Shown piece after piece: positions 1 through 4,892 of a DNA stretch of 5,502 nucleotides (positions are counted from its first letter, which is position 1; each line of letters begins with the position of its first letter). Below the pieces are notes generated by a model that searched no databases, was not told the DNA's origin, and worked only from the letters and a program-made list of their open reading frames with translations. The stretch is from Deltaproteobacteria bacterium (GTDB lineage: Bacteria; Myxococcota_A; UBA796; UBA2385). The position numbers and the translations under genes are program-made. Where the stretch lies: the NCBI GenBank assembly GCA_003694325.1, contig RFKJ01000278.1:1-5502 (forward strand), given 5' to 3'.

Positions 1-73
1 GGCAAGGAGGCTCCAGCAGGCAGGGGGGACTCGACCCACCCTGAATACCCGGCCGGCCGGTTCGATCAACCCG
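1..73 (-). repeat. Left copy of 73-bp direct repeat (promoter and leader region)
   Basis: These 73 bases match 4666-4738 in the same orientation with a single mismatch (T at 42 against G at 4707). In the right copy the block spans the -35-like and -10-like elements, the leader, a GGAG ribosome site and the TTG start codon of the Crp/Fnr gene. Here the same parts lie at 64-69 (TTGATC), 42-47 (TATTCA) and 3-5 (TTG), all on the minus strand. Similarity stops abruptly at 74. The left end is not seen because the window begins inside the repeat, so a gene starting at base 5 and running leftward out of the window is likely. Whether it is another Crp/Fnr gene is inference. Confidence 0.85.
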
Positions 74-96
74 GGTTCGCGCAAAATTGAACCCGG
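71..96 (+). other. Perfect 8-bp inverted repeat followed by TTTT
   Basis: CCGGGTTC (71-78) and GAACCCGG (89-96) are perfect complements around a 10-base A+T-richer loop, and TTTT follows at 97-100. On the plus strand this has the shape of a short intrinsic terminator, but no plus-strand gene is visible to its left. It sits exactly at the edge of the 73-bp repeat, just upstream of the minus-strand TTGATC element. It could instead be an operator or a repeat-boundary element. I see the structure directly; its role is unclear. Confidence 0.4.
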
Positions 97-104
97 TTTT
101 CAGA

Positions 105-143
105 ATTGCCGCTTGCGGGATTGCCGCTTGCGGGATTGCCGCC
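105..143. repeat. 15-bp tandem repeat, about 2.6 units
   Basis: The unit ATTGCCGCTTGCGGG occurs at 105-119 and 120-134 without mismatch. A partial third unit, ATTGCCGCC, starts at 135. Each full unit carries the small inverted repeat CCGC-TT-GCGG. The array lies in the leader region of the ankyrin gene, about 75 to 115 bases before its start codon. The rest of 144-219 shows only the ribosome site of that gene and no convincing sigma-70 promoter. Confidence 0.8.
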
Positions 144-219
144 TCCACGACCGCGCGATCCCCGATTGCCCGACGGCGTGGAAGCGATATGGAGGCGCTC
201 CGGTTTATCGGGGAGCACC

Positions 220-1620
220 ATGTCAGACACCATCGAAGAGCTGTTCCAACTCGCCCGGGCCGGGGACGCGGACGCGTTTCGCGCTGTTGCAGGCAACGTC
301 TCTGCCGCAGACCTCGTCGGAGCCGTCGACCGGTTTGGAGACTCGCTGCTCCACGCCGCCGCCAGCGGCGGGTCGCCGGACATCGTGGACCAGTTCCTCG
401 CGGCGGGCCCCAAGGCCTCCGTCAAGGGCGAAGACAAGCGCACCCCGATGCACGTCGCGGCGCGCGAGGGCCACGTGCCGGTGATGGAACGGTTGGTGAA
501 GAAGCGGGCGTCGGTGAAGGCGAGGGACAAGTACGGCAACCAGCCTCTCCACCTCGCCGCCATCGGCGGACACCTCGACGCGGTGCGCTGGCTGGTGGAG
601 ACGCGCAAGGCCCCCATCAATGAGACGAACCGGGCGGGGGACGCGCCGCTGCACATGGCGGCCACTGAAGACGAGGAGGCCGTGGTCGCCTGGCTCCTCG
701 ACCACGGCGCCGATCCCACCATCGAGGATCCCTACTCCGGCAACCCGCTCGGCCACGCGTTGTCGAACATGGCCTTTCGCTCGGCACGGACTCTGGCCCG
801 GCGGATGCCCGACTTCGACCGGTCGGGCGAGCATGCGGCCGAACTCGCGGTGCTGGCGGGGCGGCACGGCGACATCGACACCCTCGCCTGGCTCGTCGAG
901 GGGGGCTGCTCCCTCGACGTCCACGGGCACTCCGGGTTCACGCCCCTCATCGCGCTCGCCTACCACAGCAACGTGCCGGGACCGAACAAGGTGGAGGTCG
1001 CCCGCTGGCTCCTGGACCGCGGCGCGATGGTGGACGCCCGGGATCACGACGAACGCACTGCGCTCCACCGCGCTGCCGCGAATGGAGACCTCGAATTGGC
1101 CCGATTCCTCGTCGAGCAGGGCGCCGACCCCGGCGCCGTGGACGACGAGGGCCATACCCTGTTGCACGAGGCGGCGCGGGCTCCCGAGCCCGAGATGGCG
1201 GCATGGGTCCTGTCGCTCGGGTCGCCCGTGGACCCCGAGACCCACGACGGCTGGACGCCGCTCATGCTGGCAGCGATGGAAGGCCGGGCCGCCACGGTGC
1301 GACTGCTCCTCGACCGAGGCGCCGATCTTTACAAGGCCGACGCGGCCTCGCCGTTCCTGGTGCTGGCCGTGGCCACCGACGACCCGGAGCTGATCCGCAC
1401 CGCGGTGGAAGCCGGCCTCGACCCGAATCGGCCGGACAGCATCGGCTTCACGCCGCTTCACAAGGCGGTCCTGGCGAACAAGCCGCGGAGCGCGGAGGCG
1501 CTCCTCGAAGCTGGCGCCGATCCGAACCGCACGACGCGCTCGGGTGACACGCCGCTGGACCTCGCCCGCAGCATGAACCGGGAAGAAGTGGCCGCGATCC
1601 TCGAGGCGGTGATGGGCTGA
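220..1620 (+). CDS. Ankyrin-repeat protein
   Basis: This 466-residue protein is built almost entirely of ankyrin repeats, which act as protein-binding scaffolds; the partner is unknown. I count about eleven to twelve units starting near residues 40, 74, 106, 140, 204, 239, 278, 311, 344, 377, 409 and 442. Clear TPLH-type cores include RTPMHVAAREGH, QPLHLAAIGGH, TALHRAAANGD, TPLMLAAMEGR and TPLHKAV, often followed by a GADP-type turn. The units near 204 and 377 are degenerate, and the linker 173-203 departs from the consensus. There is no signal peptide or membrane segment, so it is probably cytoplasmic. ATG at 220 is preferred because GGGGAG (210-215) precedes it and residues before it are low-complexity. 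The gene converges with the beta-barrel gene and is not part of the minus-strand operon. Family assignment is firm; function is unknown. Confidence 0.93.
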   Translation: MSDTIEELFQLARAGDADAFRAVAGNVSAADLVGAVDRFGDSLLHAAASGGSPDIVDQFLAAGPKASVKGEDKRTPMHVAAREGHVPVMERLVKKRASVKARDKYGNQPLHLAAIGGHLDAVRWLVETRKAPINETNRAGDAPLHMAATEDEEAVVAWLLDHGADPTIEDPYSGNPLGHALSNMAFRSARTLARRMPDFDRSGEHAAELAVLAGRHGDIDTLAWLVEGGCSLDVHGHSGFTPLIALAYHSNVPGPNKVEVARWLLDRGAMVDARDHDERTALHRAAANGDLELARFLVEQGADPGAVDDEGHTLLHEAARAPEPEMAAWVLSLGSPVDPETHDGWTPLMLAAMEGRAATVRLLLDRGADLYKADAASPFLVLAVATDDPELIRTAVEAGLDPNRPDSIGFTPLHKAVLANKPRSAEALLEAGADPNRTTRSGDTPLDLARSMNREEVAAILEAVMG

Positions 1621-1638
1621 CTGCTCGGGTCAGAGCCC
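1614..1638. terminator. Possible stem-loop between convergent stop codons
   Basis: GGGCTGAC (1614-1621) can pair with GTCAG (1629-1633) and CCC (1636-1638), leaving a two-base AG bulge and a seven-base loop. Both facing stop codons (TGA at 1618-1620 and the complement of TCA at 1630-1632) fall inside the stem. The two genes are only 9 bp apart, so a shared structure could end both transcripts. There is no T tract on either side, so this is a weak call. Confidence 0.3.
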
Positions 1639-2262
1639 CGCCTGGAGCACCACGCCGGGGGCGACCACCCAGTTCCAGGAATCGCCGCCCCGCCGCGACG
1701 ACTCCAGGTCGATGACAACACGCAGCCGCGACTTGGCGCGGGTGGACAGATCGACGCCGATGCGGGCGTTGTTCATCGTCATCCGCCCCTCGTCGGAGTC
1801 GACGCGCACCTCGTCGTTCAGCCACAGGGAGGCCCGGTCGGTCGGCCGCCAGCGCAGCTCGTGAAGCTGGCGGTAGCGATAGAACCCTTGCGTGTGCCAC
1901 TCGTGGCCCGACCGCAGCCCGACCGCGAAGGCGCCGAAATCCCACCCGAACCCGAGATTGCCCACGACGAGGCCGTCACGACTGCCCTCGGGGAGCTTCT
2001 CGGCATCCGAGAGGTACGCCTCGACCTTCAACCATTCCGCCACCTTCGAACGCAGGCCCGCGCTGAGCTTCTCGTAGACCAGGCCCTCCGTCCGCAGGCG
2101 GCTCTCACTGCGAGCGAAGGGCTGGACCACGGGAACGTCACGCGCGGTGGCGTCCAGGAACAACCGGAACTCGGCGACGGGGGGCTCGGCCCGGGCCGGC
2201 ACTGCAAGGACCGCACCGGCGACCCACGGGATGGTGGCTCGGAGGAGGGGGGTGAGCTTCAT
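1630..2262 (-). CDS. Exported DUF2490-like beta-barrel protein
   Basis: The 210-residue product starts with a clear Sec signal peptide: K2 and R8, a hydrophobic stretch at about 9-20, and VPARA before a likely cut after residue 25. The remainder is rich in alternating polar and hydrophobic strands with many aromatic and charged residues, as in small outer-membrane beta-barrels. Examples are the SRLRTEGLVYEKLSAGLR, GWDFGAFAVGLRSGHEW and RASLWLNDEVRVDS segments. This resembles DUF2490-type proteins, which typically follow an 'E.R...RLR.E....WL' style; the family name is a judgement from memory and not a search. It is the last gene of the operon, 34 bp after the transporter, with AGAAGG (2272-2277) as ribosome site. 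A pore or envelope role beside the transporter is inference. Confidence 0.65.
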   Translation of the reverse strand: MKLTPLLRATIPWVAGAVLAVPARAEPPVAEFRLFLDATARDVPVVQPFARSESRLRTEGLVYEKLSAGLRSKVAEWLKVEAYLSDAEKLPEGSRDGLVVGNLGFGWDFGAFAVGLRSGHEWHTQGFYRYRQLHELRWRPTDRASLWLNDEVRVDSDEGRMTMNNARIGVDLSTRAKSRLRVVIDLESSRRGGDSWNWVVAPGVVLQAGL

Positions 2263-2278
2263 GGTGGGTTCCCTTCTG

Positions 2279-2292
2279 CTGCCTTTCGGCAG
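2279..2292 (-). other. GAAA-tetraloop hairpin in operon gap
   Basis: In the mRNA, CUGCC-GAAA-GGCAG forms a 5-bp stem closed by a GNRA tetraloop. It lies between the transporter stop codon (2297) and the ribosome site of the beta-barrel gene (2272-2277). No U tract follows, so it is not an intrinsic terminator. It could be an RNA-processing or stability element that sets the relative level of the last gene, or chance. Confidence 0.35.
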
Positions 2293-2296
2293 GTCG

Positions 2297-3046
2297 TCAC
2301 GCGAGCAGGGTCCAGATCATCTTGGCGGCCACCCCCAGCAGCACGACCCCGATGATGAGCTTGACCTGCCGCCGCTTGAGCTTTTCGGTCATCAACCAGG
2401 CGCCGACGAGGGCGCCCGCGGCGGAACCGACGGCCGTCCATCCCAGCAGGCTCCAACTCATCGAGCCCGTGGTGGCGTGACCGAGGAAACCGGAGAAGGA
2501 AGAGAAGATGACGATGAACGACGTCGTGGCCGAGGCCTTCTTGGGGTCGATGCCGAGCCACACCAGGACGGGCACGATGAAGTTGCCGCCACCGACGCCG
2601 AGCAATCCACCGAGGAAGCCGGCGAAGGCACCCACGGACACACCGAACAGCAGCAGCTTCCCGCGCGATTGTTCCACTTCACGGGGCTTGGGCTGGTAGA
2701 ACAGCATCATCGCCGCCGCGAACAGCAGGAAGCCGACGAATCCCCACAGCAGCGTGTCGCGGTCGAGCCCCTGGCTCACCCACGCCCCGAGGGGTGACAG
2801 GACGGATGCGACGATGAGAATCGGAATCGCGATCCGCCACAGCACCAGCTTCGACCGGATGAAACGCGCCGACGCGAAGCTCATGGCGATGGCGTTGAGC
2901 AGCAGGGCTGTGGCCATCGCCACGTGCACATCGATGCCGAGGGCGACGAACACCGGGATCAGGATGAAGGCCGCGCCCACGCCGGCGATGGTGAGCAGCG
3001 TCGTGAACACGAAGGTGACGAGGCCAGCGACGAGGGACGTGGTCAT
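2297..3046 (-). CDS. TSUP (TauE/SafE) family membrane transporter
   Basis: This 249-residue protein is highly hydrophobic, with about eight membrane segments in two related halves, the usual size and shape of the TauE/SafE (DUF81) family. The duplicated signature is visible as GVGAAFILIPVFVALGID (about 22-39) and LGVGGGNFIVPVLVWLGID (149-167). Each is followed by an A-rich helix (VHVAMATALL and PKKASATTSF). A charged loop at about 118-130 separates the halves. Family members move sulfite, sulfonates, thiosulfate, sulfoacetate or other small organic anions; the substrate cannot be read here. I start at ATG 3046, with GAGG (3053-3056) six bases upstream. The longer frame to 3154 would add an unrelated Arg/Pro-rich tail that overlaps the FmdE gene. 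It is the middle gene of the operon, 34 bp after the FmdE stop. Confidence 0.92.
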   Translation of the reverse strand: MTTSLVAGLVTFVFTTLLTIAGVGAAFILIPVFVALGIDVHVAMATALLLNAIAMSFASARFIRSKLVLWRIAIPILIVASVLSPLGAWVSQGLDRDTLLWGFVGFLLFAAAMMLFYQPKPREVEQSRGKLLLFGVSVGAFAGFLGGLLGVGGGNFIVPVLVWLGIDPKKASATTSFIVIFSSFSGFLGHATTGSMSWSLLGWTAVGSAAGALVGAWLMTEKLKRRQVKLIIGVVLLGVAAKMIWTLLA

Positions 3047-3080
3047 GACATGCCTCGGGTGAGGGCCGGGCGGCAGGCGA

Positions 3081-3704
3081 TCAGTCCTCCGCCCCTGCCA
3101 GCAGGGCCTCGTGGCAGGGGATGCAGACGTGGCGGTCCTCATGGATGCGGCCATAGGAGGTGACGACCATGTCCCCGCAGCGCTCGCAGACGAACGAATC
3201 GAAGGGGTGCGGCTCTTCCTTCACCTCTTCGTGCTGCACCTCGCCGATCCGGAAGATCTCCTCCTCCGGAGCGGTCATCACGCGATCGACCAGCGGCTGG
3301 ACGACCTCGTCGGGAACCTGGGAGGCAGGGATCCCCTTCTCGCGGTATTCCTTGAAGAACCGGGTCTGCTTCATGGCCATCTGCGCCTCGGCGCGGGGCA
3401 CCACGCGCACGGAGCGACCGGTGGCCTTGTCGATGAGAGTGAGCCCGAACTTGCCGTAGCCGAGCTGCTTGATGTTGCCCTTCCCGAAGGTGCAGCCGGT
3501 GATCATCTGCACACCATCGGCCATGCAGTGTGCGCAGTGGTTGTCGCCGAGTTCGACGAGCGCGATGAGCTGGCCATCGGTGGCGCGGTCCACGCCGAGC
3601 TTGTTCATGGCGATGGCGCCGGCGCGGAGCCCCATCGGCATGGCGGGACACTTGTGTCCGTGGAGCATCATTCCGGCTTCGAGGTAGTTCCTGGCGTCGA
3701 TCAT
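3081..3704 (-). CDS. FmdE-family protein with C-terminal zinc ribbon
   Basis: The 207-residue product has an FmdE domain (about 5-150) with HGHKCPAMPMG at 15-25, NHCAHCMADGVQMITGCT at 55-72 and GKGN at 74-77. The likely metal ligands are H15, H17, C19, C57, C60 and C71. A C-terminal zinc ribbon follows, with C173xxC176 and C194xxC197. The family is named after a gene in archaeal molybdenum formylmethanofuran dehydrogenase operons, but bacterial members occur without that enzyme and their reaction is not established. No Fmd/Fwd catalytic subunit is present here, so do not read this as methanogenesis. There is no signal peptide or membrane segment; it should be cytoplasmic. ATG 3704 has AGAGG (3710-3714) five bases upstream. 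It is the first gene of the operon with the TSUP transporter, downstream of an FNR-type site. Confidence 0.9.
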   Translation of the reverse strand: MIDARNYLEAGMMLHGHKCPAMPMGLRAGAIAMNKLGVDRATDGQLIALVELGDNHCAHCMADGVQMITGCTFGKGNIKQLGYGKFGLTLIDKATGRSVRVVPRAEAQMAMKQTRFFKEYREKGIPASQVPDEVVQPLVDRVMTAPEEEIFRIGEVQHEEVKEEPHPFDSFVCERCGDMVVTSYGRIHEDRHVCIPCHEALLAGAED

Positions 3705-3759
3705 GGGAACCTCTGGGGTCGTGGGTCAGCGGCTCGAGAGAGCTTCGAACCGCACCCAT

Positions 3760-3802
3760 CTCCTAGGGTCGCGACGATTCCCGGTCATTGATCGCCGATC
3801 AA
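3760..3802 (-). promoter_or_regulatory. FNR-type operator and weak promoter of the fmdE-TSUP operon
   Basis: The perfect palindrome TTGATCGCCGATCAA (3788-3802) has FNR/DNR-type half-sites TTGAT and ATCAA, spaced five bases apart where the usual spacing is four. Downstream on the minus strand lie ATGACC (3783-3788), a 17-base spacer and TAGGAG (3760-3765), a 4/6 and a 3/6 match to -35 and -10. The palindrome centre (3795) is 30 bases before the -10, about what a class II activator site near -41 requires, and it overlaps the -35. A transcript would start near 3753, leaving about 50 bases of leader before ATG 3704. The pattern is seen directly; regulator binding is inferred. Confidence 0.6.
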
Positions 3803-3806
3803 GATC

Positions 3807-3836
3807 GGACCGGTCTGCTCCACCGCGGCCCGGTCC
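3807..3836. other. 7-bp inverted repeat in the regulator/fmdE gap
   Basis: GGACCGG (3807-3813) and CCGGTCC (3830-3836) are perfect complements around a 16-base loop that itself contains CCGCGG. It lies between the end of the regulator gene and the FNR-type palindrome. It could end the regulator transcript before the operon promoter, but no U tract follows on the minus strand. It may equally be part of the operator region. No gene is visible in 3705-3944. Confidence 0.3.
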
Positions 3837-3903
3837 CGCAGCGAAGCGACGCCCCACCGATGCGGAGTGGCTCGTGCTGTGCCGGATCTCCGGCGACGAC
3901 CCC

Positions 3904-3931
3904 ATCGTTCCAGCAGGATCGTTCCAGCAGG
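3904..3931. repeat. 14-bp tandem duplication downstream of the regulator
   Basis: ATCGTTCCAGCAGG occurs twice head to tail (3904-3917, 3918-3931) with no mismatch. It lies 14 bases past the regulator's stop codon on the minus strand. It is non-coding in any supported frame. It looks like a recent slippage duplication, and a role in the 3' end of the regulator mRNA cannot be judged. Confidence 0.8.
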
Positions 3932-3944
3932 GGGCGGCGTCCCC

Positions 3945-4670
3945 TCAGCGTTCGGGGTGCCGGTCGGACCCCACGTCGTGCGGGCGTTCGCCCGCCGCCA
4001 GTCGCTCCAGGGCCTCCAGGTCGAGCACCTGTACCCGTGCGGCGTCGAGGCGGTGAAGAACCCCGGCATTGACGAGGCGAGTGAGCCCCCGAGACAGGGA
4101 CTCCGGGGTGAGCCCCAGGTCCGCCGCGAATGTATACCGCGGCCGAGGTATGTCGAGGATCAGCGGTAGCGTCTCGTTGCGAGGCTTCAGCAGCAGCAGG
4201 GCCGCCGCCACCCGGGTCCACGAGCCGTGCCGGTGGCTCGCCTCGACGCGGGCCATGGCTTCGCGCAGGCGCCGGCCGAGGACGGCCAGCAGCCCCATCG
4301 CCACCGAGGGGTCCCGCTGGAGGGCGGACCGCAGCGCCGAATACGACACCTCACGCGTGCACACCTCCTCGACCGCGATGGCGGTGGCCGGGTAGGGCTG
4401 CCCGTCCACAAAGGGCAGCAACCCGAAGACGCTGCCCGGGCTGAACACGTAGAGCAGCGTCGAACGACCATCGGCGGCGACGGTCACCGCCTTGATGCGC
4501 CCCTGGTCGAGGATCACGAGGCGGTTGGCCGCCTGCCCCTCGGCCCACAGGACCTGTCCGGGGCGGTAGCTTCGCCGGTGCAGGTGTTCCTCGATACCGG
4601 CCAGGGAACCCAACTCGCAGGAGCACCGCTCGTCCACATCGAGGCCGGTCGGCGTGGGGGCAGCGGGCAA
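3945..4670 (-). CDS. Crp/Fnr-family transcriptional regulator
   Basis: The 241-residue product has an N-terminal cyclic-nucleotide-type beta-roll (about 25-115), a dimerisation helix (about 118-147, MGLLAVLGRRLREAMARVEA) and a C-terminal winged helix (about 150-218). The helix-turn-helix is FAADLGLTPESLSRGLTRL (181-199). The recognition helix has E190, S193 and R194 in the ExxSR order of FNR, which reads TTGAT. The beta-roll pocket has GQPYPATA where CRP has the cAMP-binding Arg-Ser, so cAMP sensing is unlikely. Cysteines are only C16, C18 and C104. C104 lies near FNR C122, but the N-terminal FNR Cys spacing is absent, so a 4Fe-4S cluster is doubtful. The start is TTG at 4670 with GGAG five bases upstream; GTG at residue 12 lacks a ribosome site. 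It probably controls the operon next door. The ligand is unknown. Confidence 0.93.
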   Translation of the reverse strand: MPAAPTPTGLDVDERCSCELGSLAGIEEHLHRRSYRPGQVLWAEGQAANRLVILDQGRIKAVTVAADGRSTLLYVFSPGSVFGLLPFVDGQPYPATAIAVEEVCTREVSYSALRSALQRDPSVAMGLLAVLGRRLREAMARVEASHRHGSWTRVAAALLLLKPRNETLPLILDIPRPRYTFAADLGLTPESLSRGLTRLVNAGVLHRLDAARVQVLDLEALERLAAGERPHDVGSDRHPER

Positions 4671-4738
4671 GGAGGCTCCAGCAGGCAGGGGGGACTCGAC
4701 CCACCCGGAATACCCGGCCGGCCGGTTCGATCAACCCG
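4666..4738 (-). repeat. Right copy of 73-bp direct repeat (regulator promoter, leader and start)
   Basis: This block equals 1-73 with one mismatch, at 4707. It covers the first bases of the Crp/Fnr gene (TTG at 4670-4668), its GGAG ribosome site, the leader and the promoter-like elements. Sequence beyond 4738 is unrelated to the other copy. The right boundary coincides with the upstream edge of the -35-like hexamer, so the unit that was copied or conserved is a promoter plus translation start. The gene continues past 4666, and how far the similarity runs into it cannot be tested from the other copy. Confidence 0.85.
4707..4734 (-). promoter_or_regulatory. Candidate promoter of the Crp/Fnr gene with FNR half-site
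   Basis: On the minus strand TTGATC (4729-4734) and TATTCC (4707-4712) are separated by 16 bases, a 4/6 and a 3/6 match to sigma-70 elements. A transcript would start near 4700, about 30 bases before the TTG start codon. The -35-like hexamer is itself one TTGAT half-site, set in GGTTGATCGAACC (4724-4736), so the regulator might bind its own promoter. The second half does not match a full FNR box. Conservation in both repeat copies supports a functional element. Confidence 0.45.
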
Positions 4739-4740
4739 AT

Positions 4741-4766
4741 ATCCCGCTACGGGGGATTCGAATTCC
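4741..4766. other. Overlapping inverted repeats upstream of the regulator promoter
   Basis: ATCCC (4741-4745) pairs with GGGAT (4753-4757). The 8-bp palindrome ATTCGAAT lies at 4756-4763, inside GGATTCGAATTCC (4754-4766). They lie directly upstream of the -35-like element. The sequence differs from the inverted repeat that flanks the left repeat copy at 71-96. These are possible operator sites or a weak terminator for the gene to the right. The rest of 4767-4860 is very G+C-rich with several possible stems and no gene that I can support. Confidence 0.25.
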
Positions 4767-4860
4767 GCTTCTGCCGGCGGGTGGGGCCGCCAGCGACCGC
4801 CCGCGCCGGGGCGGGTCCACCGGCGCACGAGGGGCGGCCCCGGCCCGCCGCGACGGACCT

Positions 4861-4892
4861 GCGGCAGGCCGGATCAGCGGCAGGCGGGATCG
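4861..4892. repeat. 16-bp imperfect tandem repeat over a stop codon
   Basis: GCGGCAGGCCGGATCA (4861-4876) and GCGGCAGGCGGGATCG (4877-4892) are adjacent and match at 14 of 16 bases. The minus-strand stop codon of the exported protein (4874-4876) lies in the first unit. The second unit encodes the last residues DPACR. A tandem duplication plus a G-to-A change would explain how the stop arose at this point. Confidence 0.6.

Noticed and set aside
106..219. Longer ankyrin protein starting at TTG 106
   Set aside because: The extra residues come from the 15-bp tandem repeat (PLAGLPLAGLPPP) and lack a ribosome site, whereas ATG 220 has GGGGAG just upstream.
223..1461. Long minus-strand open frame (412 codons) opposite the ankyrin gene
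   Set aside because: It is the antisense of a clear ankyrin-repeat gene. The product is His/Gly/Arg/Val-rich without domain signs; such frames are common in G+C-rich DNA.
1861..2355. Plus-strand open frame opposite the beta-barrel gene
   Set aside because: The minus strand has a proper signal peptide, ribosome site and operon spacing. The plus frame has an Arg/Pro-rich tail and no start signal.
3047..3154. N-terminal extension of the TSUP transporter to 3154
   Set aside because: It would overlap the FmdE gene by 74 bases and add an Arg/Pro-rich segment unlike the family, while ATG 3046 begins directly at the first membrane segment with GAGG ahead.
3111..3791. Plus-strand open frame opposite the FmdE gene
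   Set aside because: The minus strand has the intact HGHKCP and CxxC motifs of FmdE; this frame is its shadow.
3882..3895. GCCGGA-TC-TCCGGC inverted repeat in the regulator/fmdE gap as terminator
   Set aside because: The loop would be two bases and no T tract follows. Short G+C-rich palindromes are expected by chance here.
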